61,128 nucleotides of DNA, taken from positions 1 to 61,128 of the forward strand of contig DCUV01000002.1 in the NCBI GenBank assembly GCA_002328585.1, given 5' to 3'. Positions 24,907-34,652 of the stretch are shown here, one piece after another. Below the pieces are notes generated by a model, which made no database searches, had not been told where the DNA came from, and was given only the letters and a program-made list of their open reading frames with translations. Positions within the stretch are counted from its first letter, which is position 1; each line of letters begins with the position of its first letter. A program made the position numbers and the translations under genes. This stretch comes from Spirochaetia bacterium UBA2205. GTDB taxonomy: Bacteria > Spirochaetota > UBA4802 > UB4802.

Positions 24907-26736
24907 TTAAAACTTATATTTATTATTCATAATCTGGTTATATATTGCTTCAGTTAATGGCACATAACTGTCCTTTTCTGGTAAAAGAACATATAAATCA
25001 TTCTTTATACTAACCGGATTATACCCTTCATTTTTTAATTTAGTCTTTTTGATCTTGTGCGTAGCTGTTTTTTCAAAATCATCAACAAAGCGAATAAACA
25101 GTGGTATTGCATATTTAGGGAGTACCGATCGTAAATGTTTTACCAATGCTTTAAGATCAATATTTTTATCTGTGATTATCGCCGCCATTCCAGCTTTACC
25201 ATCACCTGAAGGCATACTGACACCATAAACTGCTGATGACTGAATACCGGGAAACAAATCAAGAGCCTTTTCAACTTCCATAGTAGCTACATTTTCACCT
25301 TTCCATCTAAAAGTATCACCCGAGCGATCAACAAACTGCAATTGACCATAGCCCATGTTTCTGAGCATATCACCGGTATTAAACCACATATCTCCATTTT
25401 TAAACGCATCTCGTACAATTTTTTCTTCTGTTTTCTTTTTATCAGTGTAACCTGCAAAAGGTGTTTTTTTTGATATTTGCATGATAAGCAATCCAGTTTC
25501 ACCCTTCCCAACCTTAATTACATTGCCTTTAGCATCACGTTCAATACAGTCATTTCCAACATCATACTTCACAAGTGCCCATGGTGTAAGGCACATACCA
25601 ACGCAATATTCAAAATTCATAATATTAGTAAATACACCCACTCCTTCGGCAGCCCCATAAAATTCAAAAATCTTTTTAATGCCGTAACGTTTTTTAAAAC
25701 TCTTCCATATATCAGATCTAAGTCCATTCCCAATTACATAATTTAATGTTGTTTTATCCTGTCCAGGAATATCTGGTTGTGCCATCAGATACCTGCACAC
25801 TTCGCCTATATACACAAAATGTGTTGCACCAAATATTTTTACATCATTAACAAAACTGCTCGCAGAAAATTTCCTTCTTATTGCGATAGACGCACCACCA
25901 TATACAACAGGTGGCCATGCAATATTAATGGCGTTAGTGTGAAAAAATGGTAGAGGAACATAAACAGTGTGTTTTTGAATAATGGGTGTAACAATTCTGC
26001 CCCACCAAAATGTCCCCGACAATAAGCGTGTATTGGTAATTACTGCTGCTTTAGGAAGCCCACCGGTTGTACCAGAAGTATAGATATATGCAACAGGATC
26101 ATGAACAGTAATCTGCATGGTATCAGGAAGGTTTTTTTCAGGCATTTTTGATAAAAGATCTGTGATGTCATTTTCTTCTTTAAGCTTATTAATTAACGAA
26201 TCGCGTATAAAACAAAGATATGAATTTTCAAGATCAACTTTGGATTCTACTTCCTTAAAAAAACTATAACACTCCTCTCCAATTACAACAATTTTTCCTT
26301 TATTTAAGTTAAAGCTGTGAACAAGCGAATCGCCTCTTTGATTGACATTTATCAAGGAACAAACTGCTCCAATTTTTGTACAACCACAATATAATACCAG
26401 TAATTCTGGTCGGGTATCTATACATAAAGTGACTGTATCCCCCCTGACTATATTTTTTGATTTTAAAAAATGTGCAAATTGATTTGCCCTTTCATTCAAT
26501 TCTTTATATGTAAGCGTTCCCTCATGTGACTTTATTGCTATGTAATCAGGATATTTTTCTGCGGTTTGTTCAAGAAGAAGACCCCATGATATATTTTTTT
26601 TCCCGCTTATCATGTTCAACCCTTTTATTCCATGATATAAAATATACGGTATGCGTACCATAAAGGGAATAAACTTTGTAATAAATTCTGTAAAAGTTAT
26701 TGTGCGCTGATCGTGCATAACAGATTTTTCTTCCAT
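24907..26736 (-). CDS. Long-chain acyl-CoA synthetase (FATP/FadD6-like)
   Basis: AMP-forming ligase activating fatty acids with ATP and CoA. The P-loop-like motif YIYTSGTTGGLPKA is near residue 215, and the later motifs FEFYGAAEGVG, NTGDMLRNMGYGQLQFVDRSGDTFRWKGENV fit the very-long-chain/FATP branch. The N-terminus has a hydrophobic, probably membrane-associated region (RIPYILYHGI). GAGG lies nine bases before the ATG. It is divergent from the acyl-CoA dehydrogenase at 27050, with a shared operator between them. Confidence 0.9.
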   Translation of the reverse strand: MEEKSVMHDQRTITFTEFITKFIPFMVRIPYILYHGIKGLNMISGKKNISWGLLLEQTAEKYPDYIAIKSHEGTLTYKELNERANQFAHFLKSKNIVRGDTVTLCIDTRPELLVLYCGCTKIGAVCSLINVNQRGDSLVHSFNLNKGKIVVIGEECYSFFKEVESKVDLENSYLCFIRDSLINKLKEENDITDLLSKMPEKNLPDTMQITVHDPVAYIYTSGTTGGLPKAAVITNTRLLSGTFWWGRIVTPIIQKHTVYVPLPFFHTNAINIAWPPVVYGGASIAIRRKFSASSFVNDVKIFGATHFVYIGEVCRYLMAQPDIPGQDKTTLNYVIGNGLRSDIWKSFKKRYGIKKIFEFYGAAEGVGVFTNIMNFEYCVGMCLTPWALVKYDVGNDCIERDAKGNVIKVGKGETGLLIMQISKKTPFAGYTDKKKTEEKIVRDAFKNGDMWFNTGDMLRNMGYGQLQFVDRSGDTFRWKGENVATMEVEKALDLFPGIQSSAVYGVSMPSGDGKAGMAAIITDKNIDLKALVKHLRSVLPKYAIPLFIRFVDDFEKTATHKIKKTKLKNEGYNPVSIKNDLYVLLPEKDSYVPLTEAIYNQIMNNKYKF

Positions 26737-26887
26737 TTTTAATGACCTCTCATACGATAAAAATATAGTTTGTGTTTGTTTTTACACAAAAACGGAAAAA
26801 TAAATAATTACAATAATATTCCATACAAAACTTTTTTTAACACATTAATGCTAATGTAATACGGTAATATAATTTGTCAAATAAAAT

Positions 26888-26901
26888 TAGAACTTGTTCT
26901 A
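26888..26901. promoter_or_regulatory. Palindromic operator TAGAACTTGTTCTA in a divergent promoter
   Basis: The 313-bp gap between the synthetase and the dehydrogenase holds TAGAAC-TT-GTTCTA, flanked by A/T-rich near-symmetry, and TTGACA eight bases downstream at 26910. The same motif with AT in the centre occurs at 31204-31217. A TetR-type repressor site is the simplest reading. No gene is seen in this gap. Confidence 0.65.
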
Positions 26902-27049
26902 TTTATTTATTGACATAAATTTATCGATTTAATCATTTGATAGGGTATCTTTAATTAAGTGTAATTAAGTTCATTTTTTTAAAAGTCCATAATCTTAAAA
27001 TTGGCATTTCACAATAAAATCAACTATTACTATTGAAGGAGAATTGAGT

Positions 27050-28855
27050 ATGGCAACAATATTTTACAGCGAAGAAAATCTTAAATTTTTATTACAAGAA
27101 GTTCATAATATTGAAGAAATATTTTCTCGCAATTATTTCAGCGACTATAACAGTGAAAGCATGAACATCATTTTAGATACTGCAAAAAACATAGCTTCAG
27201 GTATGATGTATCCATATTTTTCCGAAATGGATAAAAACCCTCCGGAATACACAGGTTCAACTATCAGAGTTCATAGTTCAGTAAAACCCTTTTTGGAAAA
27301 GTTTGCAGAGGGCGGCTGGATTAATGCATCGTTTCCTTCAGACATTGGGGGACAACAAATGCCTTTTATCCTTTTTAATGCCTGTATGTTCATCTTTGCC
27401 TCTGCAAATTATTCAATGAGTGTTTATCCCGGTCTTACATCAGGAGCACTTGCACTCATTTATCAATTTGCAACCAGAGAACTTTACCAGATTTTTGCAC
27501 CGTCAATGATAGCCGGTAAATGGCAGGGCACAATGGCTTTGACCGAACCAGAGGCTGGAAGCTCATTAACCGATGTAAAAACTATGGCAACACCCACGAA
27601 TAAAGGATACTATCTCATAAAAGGCCAAAAAACATTTATATCTGCTGGTGATCATGATGCTGTTGAAAATATTGTTCATCTGATGCTTGCACGTATAAAG
27701 GATGCACCAGCGGGAGTTAAGGGATTATCACTTTTCATTGTTCCAAAATATAGACCGGATGAAAACGGAAAACTTATTTTCAATGATGTCAACTGTACAG
27801 GGTGTTATCATAAAATGGGATATAAGGGAGCCCCTATCGCACAGCTAAGTATGGGCGAAGCGGATGACTGCCGTGGATACCTTGTTGGCGAACCCAATAA
27901 AGGTCTTAGTTATATGTTCCATATGATGAATGAAGCTAGGATTAATGTGGGGTTAGGAGCTGCTGCCATAGCCGGAGCTGCCTACCAGACATCGCTGGAA
28001 TATGCAAAGGAACGCCGTCAGGGACGCAAAATTACTGAAAAGAATCCTTCAGTTCCTCAGATACCCATCATACAACATGCTGACATTAAGAGAATGCTTT
28101 TAAAGCAAAAAGCTATAGTAGAGGGTTCACTTTCATTAATAATTCAAACAGGAAAACTGGTGGATCTCATCAATACCAGTACCGGCGAAGAAAAAGAGAA
28201 GTGTGAACTTTTTTTAGAAATGCTCACACCCATAGTGAAAACCTATCCTGCTGAGATGGGTGTAGTTTCTACAAGTTTGGCTATCCAGTGCTTGGGTGGC
28301 TATGGTTATTCAAGTGAGTTCCCTGTAGAACAGTACATGCGCGACTCCCGTATTCACCCTATTCATGAGGGAACAACAGGCATACAGGGAATGGACCTTC
28401 TGGGACGTAAAGTCACGATGAAAAACGGTGCTGCCGCTAAAGTATATATGACAGAAATTTACAAAACTATCGCTTTAGCAAAACAATATCCTTCGCTTAT
28501 CAGCTATGCTGAAGATTTGGATAAAGCTGCAGCTTTATGGCAGGAGGTAACCGGCTTTCTCATTCAATTTGCAATTAAAGGCGATATTGAACGTTTTCTT
28601 GCCGACGCTACTCTTTTTCTTGAATTTAGTAGTCTTATTTGCATAGCATGGCAATGGTTATTGCAGGGAATAGCTGTGCAAAATAGTATTAACAACAGTT
28701 CAGGGAGCTACAGTAAGGATTTTCTTGAAGGAAAGATGCATACACTTGCATATTTCTTTCGTTATGAACTTACTGGTATCTACGCTTTAGAAAAAAGCAT
28801 ACGAGGCTCTGATGGACTTACTGTATCCATGCAAGAAAATTATTTTGAAGATTAA
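27050..28855 (+). CDS. Large acyl-CoA dehydrogenase (second copy)
   Basis: A 601-residue FAD enzyme of the same long subfamily as the one at 2844-4706. Shared marks include TMALTEPEAGSS, HKMGYKGAPIAQLSMGE and HEGTTGIQGMDLLGRK with the catalytic Glu. The ATG at 27050 has GGAG eight bases upstream; the TTG at 27044 is less likely. It is divergent from the acyl-CoA synthetase and ends at a strong terminator, so it is a single-gene unit under the TAGAACNNGTTCTA operator. Confidence 0.9.
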   Translation: MATIFYSEENLKFLLQEVHNIEEIFSRNYFSDYNSESMNIILDTAKNIASGMMYPYFSEMDKNPPEYTGSTIRVHSSVKPFLEKFAEGGWINASFPSDIGGQQMPFILFNACMFIFASANYSMSVYPGLTSGALALIYQFATRELYQIFAPSMIAGKWQGTMALTEPEAGSSLTDVKTMATPTNKGYYLIKGQKTFISAGDHDAVENIVHLMLARIKDAPAGVKGLSLFIVPKYRPDENGKLIFNDVNCTGCYHKMGYKGAPIAQLSMGEADDCRGYLVGEPNKGLSYMFHMMNEARINVGLGAAAIAGAAYQTSLEYAKERRQGRKITEKNPSVPQIPIIQHADIKRMLLKQKAIVEGSLSLIIQTGKLVDLINTSTGEEKEKCELFLEMLTPIVKTYPAEMGVVSTSLAIQCLGGYGYSSEFPVEQYMRDSRIHPIHEGTTGIQGMDLLGRKVTMKNGAAAKVYMTEIYKTIALAKQYPSLISYAEDLDKAAALWQEVTGFLIQFAIKGDIERFLADATLFLEFSSLICIAWQWLLQGIAVQNSINNSSGSYSKDFLEGKMHTLAYFFRYELTGIYALEKSIRGSDGLTVSMQENYFED

Positions 28856-28932
28856 TTGTCCAGAATTTATTATATCTATTGATTGTACTTCATTTACGAT
28901 CATATTGCAAATTTCTTTTGAATGTACGATGA

Positions 28933-28962
28933 CAAAAAACCCGGGGTTCCTCCGGGTTTTTT
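28933..28962. terminator. Rho-independent terminator
   Basis: AAAAAACCCGG and the matching CCGGGTTTTTT enclose a 7- to 8-nt loop, giving a hairpin with A-run on one side and T-run on the other. It ends the dehydrogenase gene and may also serve the convergent crotonase gene. Confidence 0.88.
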
Positions 28963-29049
28963 ATTAATAATTTTTTTGTTATTGCTATTGATTGCTGGTT
29001 TAAAAAAATCTTACAGTATAATTTTTAAGCGATAGTCACTTTTTATTTA

Positions 29050-29814
29050 TTATCTGCCTTTAAAAACAGGATCACGCTTTTGAGCAAATGCCATAAATCC
29101 TTCTGCAGCATCTTCTGTTTTTGCCAGCATAGCTGAGCATTGACGATCTACTTTTAAACCCTCATCGATACCTTTCTCCATACCTGTTATCATACCCTTC
29201 AGGATACAGCTTACCGCTAATGGTGCACGTTTTGCAAGAGAATCAGCAAAATTTTGAACTTCTTCCATAAAGTTTTCATGAGGGAACACTCGATCAACAA
29301 GTCCAATTGAAAGTGCTTCTTGAGGAGTTAACCGTTTGCTAAAAAGTATGCAATCAAGTGCTTTGCTACGTCCTAACAGACGGGTCATACGTTGAATACC
29401 TCCCCAACCTGGAGTTATACCTAAATTTACTTCCGGACACCCAATAAATGCTTTTTGCATATCTGTCATTAACCTGAAATGGCAGGCTAACGCTAATTCA
29501 CAGCCACCACCCAATGCATAACCATTTATAGCTGCTATTACTGGTTTTGGATATCGATCTATATAATTAAAAAGTTCTATCGCATCAGGACCTTTATCCA
29601 GATTTGCTACATCAGTTACATCCATACCTGCGCTAAAACCTTTATCGCCTGCACCGGTTATTATCAGAACTCTAATAGTATTGTCATCTTCTAATTCCTT
29701 TACTATAGCATACAACTCTTCTCTGACATGAATATTGATAGAATTTGCAGGGGGACGGTTAATTATTATAGTTGCAACATAATTGTTTTTCTTTAGTAAA
29801 ACATTTGTATCCAT
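29050..29814 (-). CDS. Enoyl-CoA hydratase/isomerase (crotonase)
   Basis: Adds water to trans-2-enoyl-CoA in beta-oxidation. The oxyanion-hole region AINGYALGGGCELALACHFRL and the second acidic motif CPEVNLGITPGWGGIQRMTRLLG are present, so both catalytic Glu positions are kept. Length 254 residues is typical. GGAGG precedes the start. It lies downstream of the 3-hydroxyacyl-CoA dehydrogenase on the same strand with 135 bp between, and the gap includes a 16-bp near-palindrome, TGGATTGGCCAGTCCA. Confidence 0.92.
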   Translation of the reverse strand: MDTNVLLKKNNYVATIIINRPPANSINIHVREELYAIVKELEDDNTIRVLIITGAGDKGFSAGMDVTDVANLDKGPDAIELFNYIDRYPKPVIAAINGYALGGGCELALACHFRLMTDMQKAFIGCPEVNLGITPGWGGIQRMTRLLGRSKALDCILFSKRLTPQEALSIGLVDRVFPHENFMEEVQNFADSLAKRAPLAVSCILKGMITGMEKGIDEGLKVDRQCSAMLAKTEDAAEGFMAFAQKRDPVFKGR

Positions 29815-29949
29815 TAATATTACCTCCGTTTTTAATCTTTAATTGGATTGGCCAGTCCACAAAATATACTTTATAAGATGGCATAGCTTAACTTTAGGAT
29901 TTCATATCATATTGTTATAGCAATCCATTATTACTTTCAATTATCAAAT

Positions 29950-31101
29950 TCAAACTTTAATATTTCCTTCTTTCATTATTGCTGTAGGCTTGAAAATCTC
30001 AAGTTTAAATTTATTATAGAGTTCTTCAAGTTTATTGACAAGTACTGGATATCCAATGCTTTGTGCTAAAGCAAACGGTCCAAACGGAGAGCCCCCACCA
30101 TTAGCCATAGCTATATCAATTTCTTTGGGATCATCACAAACATTTTCAGCAAGAAGCTTTGTAGCTTCATTCACTTGAAGAGCAATAAGATGATTAATAT
30201 CATATTCTTTCGTTGCTTTTGATGTATCTATCACAGGTCGTCCATGTGACCAATCATAAAATCCTTTCCCAGTTTTTTTACCCAGATTCCCAGATTTTAC
30301 ATAGGTTAAAAGTTCTTCAGAAGGCATGTATTCTTTAGAAACTGCTTGAGCAAAGTACATCATACCATGTACCAATATATCAATACCCACATAATCAATT
30401 AATTCAAATGGAGCCATAGCCATTAATGATTTAAATGCAGCATCAAATTCTTCTGGTGTTGGATGACCTTCTTCCAAAATTTTTGACAGGAGAACAGATG
30501 TTGATTCATTAACCCTATTATAAATAAAACCAGGGGAGTCTTTCTTAACTATAACAGGTAATTTTTTTATTTTTTTAGCTAAATCATACCCTATTTTGAT
30601 AGATTCATCACTTGTTTTCTGCCCCTTTATTACTTCTACCAACTTCATCAGCACTGCTGGATTAAAAAAATGATAACCAATCACTTTATCAGGTCTTTGA
30701 GTTGCAGAAGCAATTTCTGTAATACTGATATTGGAAGTATTAGTAGCTAAAATTGCATGTCCGGGAGCATATTTATCCAATTCACTAAATAAATTTTGTT
30801 TCAGCTTCAGATCCTCTGGTATTGCTTCAATAATAAAATCCGCATCTTTGGCAGCTTTATTTAAATCAACTTCGGTAATAAGTCCTGAGAATGCAGCATT
30901 ATACTCTTCCTGAGTCATTTTCCCTTTAGATATAAATCTTTCAAAACTTGATCTAATACCTGCCACTCCTCTATCAATAAATTTTTGTTCAATATCACGC
31001 AGTGTAACAGTAAACCCAGACTGGAGAAAACAAGCAGCAATGCCATGACCCATATCACCTGCACCTATTATTGCAATCCTTTTTACATCGTCAACATTCA
31101 T
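29950..31101 (-). CDS. 3-hydroxyacyl-CoA dehydrogenase
   Basis: NAD-dependent oxidation of 3-hydroxyacyl-CoA. The Rossmann motif IGAGDMGHGIAA is at the start, the catalytic His/Glu in GYHFFNPAVLMKLVEVIKG, and DSPGFIYNRV marks the domain junction. At 383 residues it is about 100 longer than the bacterial single-domain form, with a second partial C-terminal domain (YDINHLIALQVNEATKLL...GSPFGPFALAQS). There is no fused crotonase. AAGGAGG precedes the ATG. The 28-bp palindrome is about 96 bp upstream. Confidence 0.93.
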   Translation of the reverse strand: MNVDDVKRIAIIGAGDMGHGIAACFLQSGFTVTLRDIEQKFIDRGVAGIRSSFERFISKGKMTQEEYNAAFSGLITEVDLNKAAKDADFIIEAIPEDLKLKQNLFSELDKYAPGHAILATNTSNISITEIASATQRPDKVIGYHFFNPAVLMKLVEVIKGQKTSDESIKIGYDLAKKIKKLPVIVKKDSPGFIYNRVNESTSVLLSKILEEGHPTPEEFDAAFKSLMAMAPFELIDYVGIDILVHGMMYFAQAVSKEYMPSEELLTYVKSGNLGKKTGKGFYDWSHGRPVIDTSKATKEYDINHLIALQVNEATKLLAENVCDDPKEIDIAMANGGGSPFGPFALAQSIGYPVLVNKLEELYNKFKLEIFKPTAIMKEGNIKV

Positions 31102-31196
31102 AAAATCCTCCTTTTGTAATTAATTTTAAATATAATTGGAAAGGCTATACTTCCCAATTATATTGATAATCACTTAAAATGGCAGAAATTGTCAAG

Positions 31197-31224
31197 AATA
31201 TAATAGAACATGTTCTATTATATT
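31197..31224. promoter_or_regulatory. Perfect 28-bp palindrome with TAGAACATGTTCTA core
   Basis: The core TAGAACATGTTCTA is extended on both sides by fully matching A/T arms (AATATAA on the left, its complement on the right), giving 28 symmetrical bases. It lies in the 410-bp gap between the 3-hydroxyacyl-CoA dehydrogenase and the sulfatase-fold gene, which holds no gene. The core is shared with 26888-26901, so one regulator probably controls both. Confidence 0.75.
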
Positions 31225-31513
31225 ATGGTATTTTTATATTTATTACAAATACCATTATATATTGGATATAATCATGCGTAACTAAAATATATATAATGAC
31301 CCACCCAATATAGTGTAATTAATTAATATTTAATTATTTACAATTATACCTTTTGCTTGAAATGTGCTATATACTAAATAACAGAGTATATGAATAAACT
31401 ATTATGAAAATTTTGTAAATGATGCAAGTTCAATAATTTTATTACAGTTTAGTAATATCACCTTGCTGTTTTAAACATGAAATTATATTTCTACTTTTTT
31501 TAAAGGAATAGTG

Positions 31514-33676
31514 ATGATTACAAAGTATTTAAAAAAAATATTGTTATACCAAAAAATTGTTTTACCAGGCTTAGCAGTTTTTACTATTTTTTTTATCTAT
31601 GCCATTGTTTTTAACATGTCTTTTTCATATATGGGTAATACCAGCAAAAACGTCGTTGATTTCATTATTTCACATTATATATTGTTAATCATCATATCGT
31701 TTATAAAAATTATAGCAGTATATTTATGTATTGGATTAGCTTTAAGTATATTTTTTTACTATGGAATAACAGCATTAACCTCACTATGCAACGCATCACT
31801 CAGCAATATTTCAACAAGTTTTTTAACTGCGTCATTGACATTTATTATTGCATTTTTGCAATTATGCAAAAGCATTGTCATGTATCCGCAATTATATCTG
31901 GATACCATCTTCAATAAAAATATAATCTACAAAAATTTTCAAATACTTTTAACCAATAACTTTTCTCCTGATTATTTTTGGGCGGTGCAATGCAGTATTG
32001 TTGTGCCATTCATTGCTGCTTTTGTATTCTTTGTATGTCGCCAATTTTTTAATCATATGAAAATATACTTTCAGCAGATGGCATCGTTACGAAATAAAAA
32101 AAAGCAAATGATTATTGCATGTGCGATAGTTACTATTGTAACGATATCTTTATTACCAATAACTATCGCCAATAATAAAACTACCAATAAACCCAACATT
32201 ATTATTTTAGCCAGCGATGCACTGCGCCCCGATCATTTTAGCGGGTATGGTTATCATCGTAAAACAACTCCAACTATCGACACGCTAATACAACAGGGTA
32301 CAAATTTTCACAATGTGTACACTGTTGTACCGCGCACATTTCCGGCATGGGTTAGTATTGTAACATCACAGCTTCCCATGAAACATCATATTAGCCACAT
32401 GTTTCCTATGGCGGTTACCCGAAAACAAAATTTTATAACATTGCCAAAAATATTGTCACAATATGGTTACCATACATCGGTGGTTGGCGACTTTGCTGCT
32501 GATATTTTCCCGCGCATTGATCTAGGCTATGACACTGTGATGGCACCAACATTTAATATGCGTGTTATGATACAACAGATCATCTTAAAAAACCATACAT
32601 TCCTTTTGCCATTTTTAACCAATAAAGCTGGTTTTTATTGTTTTCCAGAGATAAAAGAATTTGCCGAATTTGCTGACCCCGAATTTGTTGTTCAGGATAT
32701 AAAAACTGAGATAAATAAAAGTATAAAAACAAAAAAGCCATTTTTTATAACATCATTTTTTTCAATAACGCATTTTCCTTACCCTGCACGTTATCCCTAC
32801 TATAATTTATTTACTGACAGGCACTATAGTGGTCCATTTAAATATTCTAAAAACAGGGTGGTGTCACTTAATTCCGAAGGTGAAGCACATGAATACTCTC
32901 CTTCTGATAACGAGGTTGCATATATTAGAGCATTATATGATGGTTGTGTCTATGCTTTTGATGAAGCTGTTGGAAAGGTTATACAGTATTGTAAAGATAA
33001 AAATATATATGACAACACCATTATCATAATCCTTTCGGATCATGGTGAAAATCTTTACGAATATGACTACGGCATGGGACATGGCGAGCATCTGCGTGGT
33101 AAGTATAGCCTGGTAATCCCCTGTATCTTTGCAGGTCCTGGTATACCATACCAACATCACCATGCTGTACGAAGTGCTATAGATATAGCCCCAACTATTC
33201 TTGATCTACTGGATATTCAACAACCAGAATCCTTTGATGGTACATCCCTTTTAAAAAAACACAAACGTAATTTTGATGCATACTGTGAAACAGGTATATG
33301 GTTTGATAATACTGGTAACTTCTTTTTTCAAAAAAAGCGTATAATGTACCCAAATATCACCGGTATCTCAACAATTGATTTTAACTACCATGATGAGATT
33401 ACCGTTACTCCATATTATGAATATTGTATTACTATTGCAAAGCATCGATGCATAATTGCAAATAATTATAAGTTGATATATATGCCAACCCATTATGGCA
33501 TTGAATATGAACTGTATGATTTATCAAATGATATTGATGAAAGCAATAATATTTTTACAACTTCACCTCAATCTGAAATGTTGAAAAAACAGTTTTTTTC
33601 ATTATTTAATGATGATAAAACCTTTACAATATATAATGAATATCTTTTACCTGTTATTGATAAGCCTATTTTCTAA
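31514..33676 (+). CDS. Membrane-anchored sulfatase-fold enzyme (phosphotransferase or sulfatase)
   Basis: About five N-terminal membrane helices (residues 1-225) are followed by an alkaline-phosphatase/sulfatase domain. Metal-site motifs are NIIILASDALRPDHFSGYGY, the nucleophile region VPRTFPAWVSIVTSQ, and SDHGENLYEYD with GHGEH. The nucleophile position seems to be Thr, not the Cys/Ser of true sulfatases, which favours an LtaS/EptA-like transferase acting on envelope lipids. The ATG at 31514 has AAAGGA six bases upstream; the GTG at 31511 is possible. It has no co-directed neighbours. Confidence 0.8.
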   Translation: MITKYLKKILLYQKIVLPGLAVFTIFFIYAIVFNMSFSYMGNTSKNVVDFIISHYILLIIISFIKIIAVYLCIGLALSIFFYYGITALTSLCNASLSNISTSFLTASLTFIIAFLQLCKSIVMYPQLYLDTIFNKNIIYKNFQILLTNNFSPDYFWAVQCSIVVPFIAAFVFFVCRQFFNHMKIYFQQMASLRNKKKQMIIACAIVTIVTISLLPITIANNKTTNKPNIIILASDALRPDHFSGYGYHRKTTPTIDTLIQQGTNFHNVYTVVPRTFPAWVSIVTSQLPMKHHISHMFPMAVTRKQNFITLPKILSQYGYHTSVVGDFAADIFPRIDLGYDTVMAPTFNMRVMIQQIILKNHTFLLPFLTNKAGFYCFPEIKEFAEFADPEFVVQDIKTEINKSIKTKKPFFITSFFSITHFPYPARYPYYNLFTDRHYSGPFKYSKNRVVSLNSEGEAHEYSPSDNEVAYIRALYDGCVYAFDEAVGKVIQYCKDKNIYDNTIIIILSDHGENLYEYDYGMGHGEHLRGKYSLVIPCIFAGPGIPYQHHHAVRSAIDIAPTILDLLDIQQPESFDGTSLLKKHKRNFDAYCETGIWFDNTGNFFFQKKRIMYPNITGISTIDFNYHDEITVTPYYEYCITIAKHRCIIANNYKLIYMPTHYGIEYELYDLSNDIDESNNIFTTSPQSEMLKKQFFSLFNDDKTFTIYNEYLLPVIDKPIF

Positions 33677-33787
33677 GAGTGAAATGATGTATTGCGATAC
33701 TATTTTTAAAAGATTGTAAAACAACCTTAGCAATGGTTTCCCGGGATTAAAAAATAGTTGGCAAAGATAACAGCAATACTATTCAAT

Positions 33788-34198
33788 TTATTTTGTCACA
33801 ACCTCAGCCTGCACATTTGTTAAAACATCACCCCCATTTTGATTGATAACTTTTATTACCACTGTTCCAGTGTCCTCATGCACTTCTGTTACCAATCCTT
33901 CTATGGTTATGGTATCACCTATTTTTACCGGTAACGAAAATCGGCATTTTATTTTTTTTAATCTGCCAGGATCACCAATCCATGTGGTAACTGCATCAGC
34001 AGTAAAACCCAGAGTGCACAACCCCTGCAATATTGCACCACCCAACCCTACCATTTTTCCAAACTCAGCGTCAATATGTATTGGATTAAAATCTCCTGAT
34101 GCACCAGCATAGTAAATAGCTCTGTATTTATCAATTTTCTGTTGTGCGTTAAAAGTGTCTCCAGCATCTATACTGTTTTTTTCATACATTGCTTTCAT
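33788..34198 (-). CDS. MaoC-like enoyl-CoA hydratase, catalytic (HadB-like) subunit
   Basis: A 136-residue hot-dog protein with the hydratase motif GDFNPIHID, which carries the catalytic Asp and His of MaoC/HadB/ChsH1-type enzymes. GAGGAAA precedes the ATG. It follows the N-terminal-domain partner by 2 bp, so the two likely form a heterodimer, as HadA-HadB or ChsH1-ChsH2 do. It is the last gene of the tetR operon. Confidence 0.87.
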   Translation of the reverse strand: MKAMYEKNSIDAGDTFNAQQKIDKYRAIYYAGASGDFNPIHIDAEFGKMVGLGGAILQGLCTLGFTADAVTTWIGDPGRLKKIKCRFSLPVKIGDTITIEGLVTEVHEDTGTVVIKVINQNGGDVLTNVQAEVVTK

Positions 34199-34200
34199 CT

Positions 34201-34638
34201 TTATTTCCTCACTACAAAAGTATATATTCCTTTAGATACATCCTGATTGTACTGATTTTTTGTCATGATTTCAATTGCCACCACGTCTAACTTTTCTTTA
34301 TGTTCAATACCAATAATCCTGGTATTTGAATATAAAATATCACCAGCTTTTACCATGGTGTAAAATTCAAATTCCTGCTCACCATGCACAAGCATTGCTA
34401 CGTTTAGATTAAGTTCCTTATCCATAAATATTGGTTCTATAAGTTTTGCTCCAAACACTACAGCAAACGTTGGTGGCGCCACTATCGTTTTGTATTTAGA
34501 TTGTGAAGCAAATTCGTCATTCAAATAATAAGGATTGTTACTTTTTATTGCTTTTGCAAACTCTTTTACTTTTTCTTTACCCACTTCATATACCATTGTT
34601 GGCCAGGTTTTACCAACAAACTTTTTATCAACAGCCAT
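34201..34638 (-). CDS. MaoC N-terminal (HadA-like) hydratase subunit
   Basis: A hot-dog protein of about 145 residues like the FAS1-dehydratase N-terminal domain (KFVGKTWPTMVYEVGKEKVKEFAKAIKSNNPYY..., APPTFAVVFG). The catalytic His/Asp of the MaoC motif is absent, so it would supply substrate binding while the next gene supplies catalysis. The start at 34638 has GGAGGG upstream and is preferred over 34653, which overlaps the stop of the preceding gene. Confidence 0.85.
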   Translation of the reverse strand: MAVDKKFVGKTWPTMVYEVGKEKVKEFAKAIKSNNPYYLNDEFASQSKYKTIVAPPTFAVVFGAKLIEPIFMDKELNLNVAMLVHGEQEFEFYTMVKAGDILYSNTRIIGIEHKEKLDVVAIEIMTKNQYNQDVSKGIYTFVVRK

Positions 34639-34652
34639 CAATATTCCCTCCA

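Noticed and set aside
29845..29875. Near-palindrome TGGATTGGCCAGTCCA upstream of the crotonase gene as another TetR operator
   Set aside because: It matches neither the TAGAACNNGTTCTA nor the TGATTG-N6-CAATCA pattern well enough.
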